Assembly (NCBI RefSeq): GCF_012932145.1
Contig: NZ_MWOK01000024.1
Location: forward strand, 1 to 45,174
Direction: 5' to 3'
DNA length: 45,174 nt
Source of the DNA: Acidovorax sp. SRB_14
Lineage (GTDB): Bacteria > Pseudomonadota > Gammaproteobacteria > Burkholderiales > Burkholderiaceae_C
In this document: positions 17,032-23,655 of the stretch, one piece after another
How positions within the stretch are numbered: the stretch's first letter is position 1
Layout: every line of letters begins with the position of its first letter
Made by a program: the position numbers and the translations under genes
The notes under the pieces: model-generated
Databases searched by the model: none
What the model was told of the DNA's origin: nothing
Seen by the model: only the letters and a program-made list of their open reading frames with translations

Positions 17032-17063
17032 CACGTTCGGGCTTTACACAAGGAGCTATCACC

Positions 17064-18557
17064 ATGGCAGTCATCAACACCAACGTCCAGTCGCTCACCG
17101 CGCAGCGCAACCTGAGCACTTCGCAAAGCCAGCTCTCCACGTCCATGCAGCGCCTGTCGTCGGGTATGCGCATCAACAGTGCCAAGGACGACGCCGCCGG
17201 TCTGGCGATCTCCGAGCGCATGACCACGCAGATCAAAGGCCTGAACCAGGCAGGGCGCAACGCCAACGACGGCGTGTCGCTGGCGCAAACGGCCGAAGGC
17301 GCGCTGGGCACCATCGGCAACAACCTGCAGCGCATCCGCGAGCTGGCCGTGCAATCGCGCAACGCCACCAACTCCAGCGAAGACCGCGCAGCCCTGCAAA
17401 AGGAAGTTGCTCAGCTCAAGAGCGAGGTAGATCGCGTCGCCAAAGATACGTCCTTCAATGGCACCAACCTGCTCGACGGCACATTCACCGCCAAAGCATT
17501 TCAGGTGGGCGCCAACCAGGGCCAGCGGATTAACATTGACAGCATTCAAAATTCCCGCGTGGACCAGTTGGGCTCCTGGAGCAGCGTAGACAAGCCTGCT
17601 TCGGTCTATGGCGCGTTGGCTGCGACAACCCCAACTGCTGGGACTGGAGGATTTACTGTTGCCGCGCTGGGTCTTGGGGACGCTGCTGGGCAGTCTGGAG
17701 GAGCGATTGCCGCCTTCAAAATCAATGTGGGCGGTGTGGAGTTGGATGTTGCAGGGCTAGGTGCAAGTTCTGGACGTGATGTTGCTACTACACAGAACGC
17801 CATCGCTGGTCAAATGGCAGCAGCCATCAATGGTGCAAACATTGCAGGGGTGACAGCGACTGCTGGGGCTTCAGGTGCGGTGGCTGTGTCTAATGCATCG
17901 GTCAATGCATCCACGTTGGCAGTGGCGGGCTCAGCCATGGTCACGGCAGATAGTCTTGGTGTTCTGGCTGCAGGTAGTAACCATGCGGCGATTGCTGCGG
18001 GCGCTCTCAAGATCAATGGCCAAGACATCGTTGTGGATAAGGCCTATACCGACGCGGACCGCACGGCCCAGCTGGTCACCGCCATCAACAATGCGTTTTC
18101 CGATGGCGCGGTCAAAGCCTCGAATGTGAATGGCACGCTGGTGATGAAGTCCGATGCTCCCATCGTGATCGCTGGGAGTGCTCCGGCGACGGGCACGGGT
18201 TTGACCGCTGGAACGGCTGCCATCGTCGCCGGCACCGCACAAACCGGTTTTGCCAGCGTTTCGGTGGCCACCGCAGAAGGCGCAGACGACACGATCCTGG
18301 CCATGGACGCGGCGCTGAAGGCCGTGAACTCTGCCCGCGCCGACCTGGGCGCCATCCAGAACCGCTTTGAATCGGTGGTGTCGAATCTGGCGGTGAACAG
18401 CGAAAATCTCTCGGCTTCGCGCAGCCGCATCTTGGATGCCGACTTCGCTTCGGAAACGGCCAACCTGAGCCGCTCGCAGATCCTGCAGCAGGCGGGCACG
18501 GCCATGGTGGCGCAGGCCAACCAGTTGCCACAAGGCGTACTGGCCTTGCTGCGTTAA
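17064..18557 (+). CDS. fliC: Flagellin FliC1
   Basis: Flagellin polymerises into the filament. The start MAVINTNVQSLTAQRN (497 residues) follows AAGGAGC; an open frame reaching 16974 is leader. Residues 1-175 (D0/D1) and about the last 110 hold the conserved flagellin ends (SSGMRINSAKDDAAGLAISE and SQILQQAGTAMVAQANQLP). The middle (about 185-400) has two flagellin-IN-like repeats (INVGGVELDVAG and INGQDIVVDKAYTDADRTA). The part encoded near 17590-18010 is richer in A/T and uses less GC-biased codons than the ends. It has its own sigma28 promoter and a strong terminator (18598). FliC2, 285 bases downstream, is a close paralogue. Confidence 0.97.
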   Translation: MAVINTNVQSLTAQRNLSTSQSQLSTSMQRLSSGMRINSAKDDAAGLAISERMTTQIKGLNQAGRNANDGVSLAQTAEGALGTIGNNLQRIRELAVQSRNATNSSEDRAALQKEVAQLKSEVDRVAKDTSFNGTNLLDGTFTAKAFQVGANQGQRINIDSIQNSRVDQLGSWSSVDKPASVYGALAATTPTAGTGGFTVAALGLGDAAGQSGGAIAAFKINVGGVELDVAGLGASSGRDVATTQNAIAGQMAAAINGANIAGVTATAGASGAVAVSNASVNASTLAVAGSAMVTADSLGVLAAGSNHAAIAAGALKINGQDIVVDKAYTDADRTAQLVTAINNAFSDGAVKASNVNGTLVMKSDAPIVIAGSAPATGTGLTAGTAAIVAGTAQTGFASVSVATAEGADDTILAMDAALKAVNSARADLGAIQNRFESVVSNLAVNSENLSASRSRILDADFASETANLSRSQILQQAGTAMVAQANQLPQGVLALLR

Positions 18558-18597
18558 GCAAGGCGCAGCGGCAGCCCTGGGTTCGGGGCCGCCTTCC

Positions 18598-18627
18598 AAA
18601 AAACCGGGTTCACACCCGGTTTTTTTT
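18598..18627 (+). terminator. Strong rho-independent terminator after fliC1
   Basis: AAAAAACCGGGT (18598-18609) and ACCCGGTTTTTT (18614-18625) are perfect 12-bp arms around TCAC, ending in a run of eight T (18620-18627). It separates fliC1 from fliC2, so fliC2 needs its own promoter or depends on read-through. Confidence 0.9.
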
Positions 18628-18842
18628 CGCCCATTTTTTATGCCACTGGTGCATGGCGCCAAAAAGCTCGGGATTTCTACCCCTTATCGGGGCAATGCCG
18701 CCCGGCGTGCACTCCAACAATTGGCCATCCGGAAAACGTGGGCCTGCCCATGGCCTCCGGCCCCGAAGCCAGCATAGTTGCTGGCATTGCATGCGGCCAC
18801 CGCAGTGCCGGTTTTCTGGCTTAAACCCGAGGAGCTATCGCC
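18628..18842 (+). promoter_or_regulatory. fliC2 upstream region with structured leader
   Basis: No clear sigma28 promoter was found here. Hairpins are CCCC-TTATC-GGGG (18680-18692), GCCAGC-ATAGTT-GCTGGC (18768-18785) and GCGG-CCA-CCGC (18793-18803). The GCCAGC/GCTGGCATT stem and the AGGAGCTATCGCC start region resemble those of fliC1. The promoter must lie between the fliC1 terminator and about 18760 if the leader is to be included. Confidence 0.4.
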
Positions 18843-20312
18843 ATGGCATCTGTCATCAATACCAATATCCAGTCGCTCACCGCGCAGCGCAACCTGAGCA
18901 CTTCGCAAAGCCAGCTCTCCACGTCCATGCAGCGCCTGTCGTCGGGCATGCGCATCAACAGCGCCAAGGACGACGCCGCCGGCCTGGCGATCTCCGAGCG
19001 CATGACCACGCAGATCCGGGGATTGAACCAAGCTGGGCGCAACGCCAACGACGGTATTTCGCTGGCGCAGACGGCCGAAGGCGCGCTGGGCACGATCGGC
19101 AACAACCTGCAGCGCATCCGCGAGCTGGCCGTGCAGTCCCGCAACGCCACCAACTCGTCGGAAGACCGGGCCGCCCTGCAAAAGGAAGTCGCCCAGCTCA
19201 AGAGCGAGGTCGACCGGGTCGCCAGGGATACTTCCTTCAACGGCACCAATCTGCTCGATGGCTCCTTCACCTCGAAGGCTTTCCAGGTCGGTGCCAACCA
19301 GGGCCAGCGTATCGACATTGACAGCATCCAGAACTCTCGCGTGAGCGAGCTGGGCTCCTGGAACAGTGTCGACAAACCGGCCTCGGTTTACAGCGGTGCG
19401 ATCGCGGGTGGCACACAAGCAGCAGGCGCCGGTACGTTGACTGCGGCCGTGGCAGTCGGGGCCGGGGCCAATGCAGTTGCGGCCTTCCAGATCAATGTAG
19501 GCGGTGTAGAGCTCCAAGTGGCCGGCGTCAGTGCGCAAGCCTTGCGCACTGACGCAGATGCAGAACTCGCGATCGCTGCCAACATAAAGGCGGCAATCGA
19601 TGGCGCCGGCATTGCTGGGCTGTCCACGTCTTCTGCGGCGGGCGTAGTCACGGTAAACAATGCTTCTGTCAATGCCTACACTTTGTCGGTTGCTGGCGGC
19701 CCTGTGACGGCAGTCAACGTCACTGCAGGCACCAACCACGCGGCCATTACCGGAGCTGCTTTAACCGTCAACGGCCAGAACATCGTGGTGGGCACGGCCT
19801 ATACCGATGCCGACCGCACGGCGCAGATGGTCACCGCCATCAACAATGCATTTCCCGATGGCGCTGTCAAAGCTTCGAACGTGAATGGCACGCTGGTGAT
19901 GAAGTCCGATGCCCCCATCGTGATCGCCGGAACGGCTCCGACGGTGGGTACGGGTTTGGCGGCTGGAACGACTGCCATCGTTGCTGGCACCCCGCAGACC
20001 GGTTTTGCCAGCGTTTCGGTGGCCACCGCAGAGGGCGCAGACGACACGATCCTGGCCATGGACGCTGCGCTGAGGGCTGTGAACTCGGCCCGCGCCGACC
20101 TGGGTGCCATCCAGAACCGGTTTGAGGCGGTGGTGTCGAATCTCGCGGTGAACAGCGAAAACCTCTCGGCCTCGCGCAGCCGCATCATGGACGCCGACTT
20201 TGCCCAGGAAACCGCCAACCTGAGCCGCTCGCAGATCCTGCAGCAGGCGGGCACGGCCATGGTGGCACAGGCCAACCAGCTGCCGCAGAACGTGCTCAAG
20301 CTGCTGCAGTAA
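18843..20312 (+). CDS. fliC: Flagellin FliC2
   Basis: Second flagellin, 489 residues, start MASVINTNIQSLTAQRN after GAGGAGC. Compared with FliC1 the first about 177 residues differ at some ten positions plus one inserted Ser. The C-terminal part from YTDADRTAQMV is also nearly the same, and long identical nucleotide runs occur in both ends. The middle (about 185-320) has diverged strongly while keeping the flagellin-IN-like pattern (INVGGVELQVAG, VNGQNIVVGTAYTDADRTA). Tandem duplication with conversion of the ends, or domain exchange in the middle, would explain this. The pair may form a mixed filament or be differently expressed. Confidence 0.97.
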   Translation: MASVINTNIQSLTAQRNLSTSQSQLSTSMQRLSSGMRINSAKDDAAGLAISERMTTQIRGLNQAGRNANDGISLAQTAEGALGTIGNNLQRIRELAVQSRNATNSSEDRAALQKEVAQLKSEVDRVARDTSFNGTNLLDGSFTSKAFQVGANQGQRIDIDSIQNSRVSELGSWNSVDKPASVYSGAIAGGTQAAGAGTLTAAVAVGAGANAVAAFQINVGGVELQVAGVSAQALRTDADAELAIAANIKAAIDGAGIAGLSTSSAAGVVTVNNASVNAYTLSVAGGPVTAVNVTAGTNHAAITGAALTVNGQNIVVGTAYTDADRTAQMVTAINNAFPDGAVKASNVNGTLVMKSDAPIVIAGTAPTVGTGLAAGTTAIVAGTPQTGFASVSVATAEGADDTILAMDAALRAVNSARADLGAIQNRFEAVVSNLAVNSENLSASRSRIMDADFAQETANLSRSQILQQAGTAMVAQANQLPQNVLKLLQ

Positions 20313-20323
20313 GCGCCGGGGCC

Positions 20324-20347
20324 GCGTCCAGCGCTCAAGCTGGGCGC
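20324..20347 (+). other. Hairpin after fliC2 overlapping the fliD -35
   Basis: GCGTCCAGC (20324-20332) pairs with GCTGGGCGC (20339-20347) around GCTCAA, with one G-U pair. No T-run follows, so it may be only a weak terminator or a 3' end stabiliser for fliC2 mRNA. It overlaps the -35 element of the fliD promoter. Confidence 0.35.
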
Positions 20348-20361
20348 GCAATGGCCGATAA
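20335..20361 (+). promoter_or_regulatory. Sigma28 (FliA) promoter for fliD
   Basis: TCAAGCTG, an exact 11-base spacer and a perfect GCCGATAA. The -35 half matches 5 of 8, but the -10 half is ideal. It lies about 105 bases before the fliD start. Confidence 0.7.
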
Positions 20362-20466
20362 CATTCGATACAAGCTTGAAAGCTGGGTGCTCCGCGCAAA
20401 CGGGGGCCCGGCCTGCTGGCATGGTCCGTGCACGGGGCCGCGCCAGCCCACTTACTGGAGACACAC

Positions 20467-21912
20467 ATGGCCATTTCATCCCCCGGCATTGGCAGCGGCC
20501 TGAACGTCAAGGAGATGGTCGCCGGCTTGGTGGCGCTGGAAAAGCGCCCGCTGGCGCAGTTGCAGACTACGGCTGCTAGCTTGAATGCGCGTGTGTCGGC
20601 TTATGGGCAGCTCAAGTCGCAAATTGCCAACCTGCAGGACCAGGCGGCCAAGCTGGCCAGCGCGTCCACCTGGGGCGCGATGTCGGTCACGTCGAGCAAT
20701 GCCGCGGCCGTGTCGGGCGTGGCCACCACGGCCGCCTCTGCCACCGGTTTCAGCCTGGAGGTGAGCCAGCTGGCGCGCGCGCAGTCGGCCGGGTCGCCGG
20801 TGTTTGCGGCGGGCAGCGCGGTGGGCACGGGCACGCTCAAGATCCAGCTGGGCAGCTGGAGCAAAGGCGATTTCAGCAAGGATGACGATGGCGCGGCCGA
20901 ATTTGCGCCGGGCGCTGCGGCCGAGGTGTCGATCGATATCACGGCGGCCGACGACACGCTGGCCAAGGTGGCGGCCAAGATCAATGCGGCCAAGGCCGGC
21001 GTGACGGCCACGGTGCTGCGCGATGCCTCTGGCGAGCGGCTGTTGATGCGCTCGACCGAGACCGGCGAAGCCCAGGGTTTTCGCATCCAGGCGAGCGAAG
21101 ATGTTGGCGCGCCTGGCTTGGCGCGGCTGGGGTTTGATCCGCAGAACAGTGCATCGGGCCTGGCCTTGACGCAAACGGCGCAGGACACGTTGGTCACCAT
21201 CAATGGTGTGCAGGTGGCATCGAAAAACAACACGCTGACCGACGCGGTCGAGGGGCTGACGCTCACTGTGGCGCAGGTGACGACGGCGCCGGTGGACGTG
21301 ACCGTCAAGAGCGACAGCGCCGGCGCACGCTCGGCCATCAAGAATTTTGTCGAGTCGTACAACGCCCTGAGCAGTGCCATGGGCAGCATGACGAGCTACG
21401 ACGCCAAGACCAAGACCGCCGGCACCTTGCAGGGCGACTCGACTGCCGTCAACCTGCAGTCGGCGCTGCGTCGCCTGGTGGGCGGCATGGGGCCGGGGGG
21501 CGAGGGCTTTGCGCGCCTGTCGGACGTGGGCGTGCAGTTCCAGGCTGACGGCACGCTCAAGATCGACGACGCCAAGCTCGACAAGGCGCTGGCCCAACCC
21601 GAAGCGCTGAAGAAGTTTTTCAGCGCGGACGAGGAAGGCACGGCGTCTGACGGCATGGCCGTGCGCATCAAGGAGTTTGCCGCCGGCATGCTGGGATCGG
21701 ACGGCCTGTTTGCCACCAAGACCAAGTCACTCGAAGGCTCGGTGAAGCGCAACACCGACGAGCAGCAAAAGGTGAGCGACCGCGCCGCGCGCGCCGAAGC
21801 GCGCCTGCTGGCCCAGTACACGCGCCTGGACGCGGCCATGGGGAAGCTCGATGCGCTCAACAGCTACGTCTCGCAACAGGTCAGCCAGTGGAACAAGAGT
21901 TCCAGCCGTTGA
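20467..21912 (+). CDS. fliD: Filament cap protein FliD
   Basis: FliD caps the filament tip and folds incoming flagellin. The start MAISSPGIGSGLNVKEMV (481 residues) follows CTGGAGA; the open frame begins earlier at 20428 without support. The N-terminal FliD domain spans about 1-110. A flagellin-IN-like motif lies near residues 238-285 (VTINGVQVASKNNTLTDAVE). The C-terminal domain follows (FVESYNALSSAMGSMTSYD, ending in the coiled YTRLDAAMGKLDALNSYVSQQ). It has its own sigma28 promoter and is followed by fliS after a 177-base gap. Confidence 0.97.
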   Translation: MAISSPGIGSGLNVKEMVAGLVALEKRPLAQLQTTAASLNARVSAYGQLKSQIANLQDQAAKLASASTWGAMSVTSSNAAAVSGVATTAASATGFSLEVSQLARAQSAGSPVFAAGSAVGTGTLKIQLGSWSKGDFSKDDDGAAEFAPGAAAEVSIDITAADDTLAKVAAKINAAKAGVTATVLRDASGERLLMRSTETGEAQGFRIQASEDVGAPGLARLGFDPQNSASGLALTQTAQDTLVTINGVQVASKNNTLTDAVEGLTLTVAQVTTAPVDVTVKSDSAGARSAIKNFVESYNALSSAMGSMTSYDAKTKTAGTLQGDSTAVNLQSALRRLVGGMGPGGEGFARLSDVGVQFQADGTLKIDDAKLDKALAQPEALKKFFSADEEGTASDGMAVRIKEFAAGMLGSDGLFATKTKSLEGSVKRNTDEQQKVSDRAARAEARLLAQYTRLDAAMGKLDALNSYVSQQVSQWNKSSSR

Positions 21913-21920
21913 GTTAAGGT

Positions 21921-21973
21921 GTTTTCGGGCTCTGGCGCTGATGGGGTAAGCGCTGGAAGCTATCAAAAAAGAA
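21921..21973 (+). repeat. Dispersed repeat, copy between fliD and fliS
   Basis: It begins 9 bases past the fliD stop: GTTTTCGGGCTCTG, GCGCTG, ATGGGG, TAAGCGC, TGGAAGCTATCAAAAAA. Same block order and orientation as the copies at 16765, 22965 and 23091. Confidence 0.7.
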
Positions 21974-22031
21974 GTGAACTGGTGGCTGAAACAGCCGGTG
22001 TTTTGTGCTCTTGTCGTGCCCCTTAAATTTC

Positions 22032-22058
22032 TTGAGTTTGCGCCGCAGTTGCCGATAT
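22032..22058 (+). promoter_or_regulatory. Sigma28 (FliA) promoter for fliS
   Basis: TTGAGTTT, an exact 11-base spacer and GCCGATAT, matching 6 of 8 and 7 of 8. It lies 32 bases before the fliS start. The repeat copy just upstream lies between fliD and this promoter. Confidence 0.7.
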
Positions 22059-22089
22059 GAATAACAAGTAGCACATGAAGGAGCCGTTG

Positions 22090-22512
22090 ATGTACACCCC
22101 CGTCAGTTCTCGCGCAGCCTCGGCATATCGGCAAGTGGGCGTCCAGTCCGGTGTCGATGGCGCCTCGCCGCACATGCTGATCAAGATGCTGTTCGATGGC
22201 CTCATCCAGTCGCTCAATGCCGCGCGCGGTGCGCTGCAGCGCGGCGACGTGGCCGAAAAGGGCCGCCAGATCGGCAAGGCCGTGCGCATTCTGGAAGAGG
22301 GCCTCAAGGGCGGCCTCAACCCCGCGCAGGGCGGTGACATTGCCCGCAACCTGGCCGCACTGTACGACTACTGCGTCGGCCGCCTGACCCTGGCCAACGT
22401 GCGCAACGACGCGGCGCTGGTCGAAGAGGTGGTGCGCCTGATTGCGCCGGTGGCGCAGGGCTGGAGCGAGATCGGTGGCGGCAGCGCCCCGGCGCAGGCG
22501 GCAGGAGCATGA
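22090..22512 (+). CDS. fliS: Flagellin export chaperone FliS
   Basis: FliS binds the flagellin C terminus in the cytoplasm and prevents premature polymerisation. The start MYTPVSSRAASAYRQ (140 residues) follows GAAGGAG at 8 bases; a start five codons upstream would overlap that site. The typical motif SPHMLIKMLFDGLIQSLNAARG is at about residues 27-48, and the rest is the four-helix bundle (DIARNLAALYDYCVGRLTLAN). fliT follows immediately. Confidence 0.96.
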   Translation: MYTPVSSRAASAYRQVGVQSGVDGASPHMLIKMLFDGLIQSLNAARGALQRGDVAEKGRQIGKAVRILEEGLKGGLNPAQGGDIARNLAALYDYCVGRLTLANVRNDAALVEEVVRLIAPVAQGWSEIGGGSAPAQAAGA

Positions 22513-22514
22513 CC

Positions 22515-22814
22515 ATGTCGCAAGCACTCATCGACTGCTACAAAGCCATTGAAGACAGCAGCCGCAAGATGCTGGAGGCCGCCCAGGCCAAGGACTGGGA
22601 TGGCGTGGTGCGCTACGAGGGCGCCTGTGCGGTGCTGATCGAGCAGCTGCGCTTCCAGTCGCAGGAGCAGGAACTGCTGCCCGAGCACCGCAAGGAAAAG
22701 ACCGTGATCATGCAGCGCATCCTGCGCAACGACGCCCAGATCCGCTGTCTCGCCGAGCCGTGGCTGACGCAGTTCGAGCACATGTTCGACGGCCAGCCGC
22801 AGGTGATGCACTGA
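22515..22814 (+). CDS. fliT: FliD export chaperone FliT
   Basis: FliT-type proteins chaperone the cap protein and can modulate FlhDC. The product (99 residues from ATG 22515; an ATG at 22509 overlaps the fliS stop) is short, helical and charged (MSQALIDCYKAIEDSSRKM). I chose 22515 because AGGAG is 7 bases upstream. Identity within FliT is low; the call rests on size, helical pattern and position after fliS. Its stop codon TGA overlaps the first base of a MITE-like element. Confidence 0.85.
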   Translation: MSQALIDCYKAIEDSSRKMLEAAQAKDWDGVVRYEGACAVLIEQLRFQSQEQELLPEHRKEKTVIMQRILRNDAQIRCLAEPWLTQFEHMFDGQPQVMH

Positions 22815-22918
22815 TACGGATTTGCCTTTAACCGGCTAACGACGTTGGCTCGCCTCGCCGTGCTAAAGCACTGTCTTCGGCTCCCCGCCTAGTTATCCAA
22901 TTGAATGCAAATCCGTAT
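22814..22918. repeat. 105-bp MITE-like element with 12-bp perfect terminal inverted repeats
   Basis: ATACGGATTTGC (22814-22825) and GCAAATCCGTAT (22907-22918) are exact inverted repeats. Pairing continues imperfectly for about 17 more bases; four of the six mismatched positions would be tolerated as or near wobble pairs, so the whole element can fold into a long hairpin. An inner GTGCT-AA-AGCAC stem (22860-22871) lies near the centre. There is no coding capacity. It begins exactly at the fliT stop codon. I recall very similar units in Comamonadaceae genomes, but this is unverified. Confidence 0.75.
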
Positions 22919-22964
22919 GAGGCGGAGGGGCCAACCCTGCCACGGGGGGGCTGGGAAGCGGAAG

Positions 22965-23028
22965 TTTGAATGAAATAGGCTGCTGGCGCTTGCCTGGAAA
23001 GTGCCGGAAGCTATCAATCTAATAGTGA
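22965..23028 (+). repeat. Dispersed repeat, first copy in fliT-fliE gap
   Basis: TTTGAATGAAATAGGCTGCTG, GCGCTT, GCCTGGA, AAGTGCC, GGAAGCTATCAATCTAATAG. The right arm has decayed (AAGTGC for AAGCGC). It is aligned block by block with the copy at 23091. Confidence 0.75.
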
Positions 23029-23090
23029 GGAGGCGATGGTCCCGCGCAGGACCACGCACCAGGGGATGGGCGCAATGCCGCAGTCTGGAA

Positions 23091-23156
23091 TTTGAGCTAA
23101 ATCAGGCTCTGGCGCTTGTGCGGTAAGCGCTGATAGCTATCAATTAAATAGCAATG
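23091..23156 (+). repeat. Dispersed repeat, second copy in fliT-fliE gap (best preserved)
   Basis: TTTGAGCTAAATCAGGCTCTG, GCGCTT, GTGCGGT, AAGCGC, TGATAGCTATCAATTAAATAG. The arms GCGCTT/AAGCGC are intact, and GATAGCTATC is itself a palindrome. It ends about 12 bases before the fliE stop codon. Confidence 0.8.
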
Positions 23157-23167
23157 AGGCGCCGGCC

Positions 23168-23479
23168 CTACACCTGCATGTTCATGATGTCGGTATAGGC
23201 CTGCACCATGCGGTTGCGCACGTGCAGCGTGGCCTGGAAGCCGATCTGCGCCTTCTGGATGGCGACCATGGTCTCCTCGAGGCTGACGGCGGGGTTTTCC
23301 ATCTGCACTTCCTGCTGCAGGCGCGTCGAGTGGTTTTGCGCGGCGCTGACCGAGGTCAGCGCGCCCTTGAGCGCACCGGCAAAGCCCACGTCCTTCTCAT
23401 CGTTCTGCGGCGCGGCAGGGCGGCGCACCAGGCTGGCGCCAGCGAGCGGGGTGGTGGGGCTTGAAATGCGCAGGTCCAT
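23168..23479 (-). CDS. fliE: MS-ring/rod junction protein FliE
   Basis: FliE connects the MS-ring to the rod and is the first rod protein exported. The 103-residue length is typical. The C-terminal half is the diagnostic part: SLEETMVAIQKAQIGFQATL and HVRNRMVQAYTDIMNMQV. It is transcribed away from fliF; the 176-base divergent gap (23480-23655) has a small GTCCC/GGGAC repeat (23620-23635) but no promoter I can defend. Confidence 0.96.
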   Translation of the reverse strand: MDLRISSPTTPLAGASLVRRPAAPQNDEKDVGFAGALKGALTSVSAAQNHSTRLQQEVQMENPAVSLEETMVAIQKAQIGFQATLHVRNRMVQAYTDIMNMQV

Positions 23480-23655
23480 GGCGGTGTGGTTCTACCTAAA
23501 GAGATGCGGCAATCGTAGGGCGCGCGCGCCCGTCCATCGCGGCGAACAGATGGCCAAATGCGCGGCTTATCCAGCGAACGTGCGGGGGTGCGTGCCCGAA
23601 TAATCGAGTCCGGCACAAGGTCCCTGCCGTGGGACTGCCATACTTGGAAAGCCAG

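Larger units (their letters stand above)
16627..17063. other. motA-fliC1 divergent intergenic region
   Basis: This 437-base stretch has no gene. It holds one clear copy of the dispersed repeat (16765-16818), the sigma28 promoter of fliC1 (16891-16918) and a flagellin leader of roughly 140 bases with three hairpins. No convincing motA promoter was found on the minus strand. Confidence 0.7.
22815..23167. other. fliT-fliE convergent gap filled with repeats
   Basis: These 353 bases hold no gene. In order they contain the MITE-like element (to 22918), two same-direction copies of the dispersed repeat (22965-23028 and 23091-23156) and between them a TGGTCC/GGACCA hairpin (23037-23054). No clear T-tailed terminator is seen for either flanking gene; the repeat hairpins may serve that role. 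Confidence 0.75.

Noticed and set aside
18661-18700. Sigma28 promoter for fliC2 around CCCCTTATCGGGG
   Set aside because: TTATCGGG is the reverse complement of CCCGATAA, so it points the wrong way, and no TAAA-type -35 lies at the right distance on either strand.
23611-23630. Sigma54 promoter upstream of fliF (GGCAC...CTGCC)
   Set aside because: GG and GC are 12 bases apart, not the required 10.
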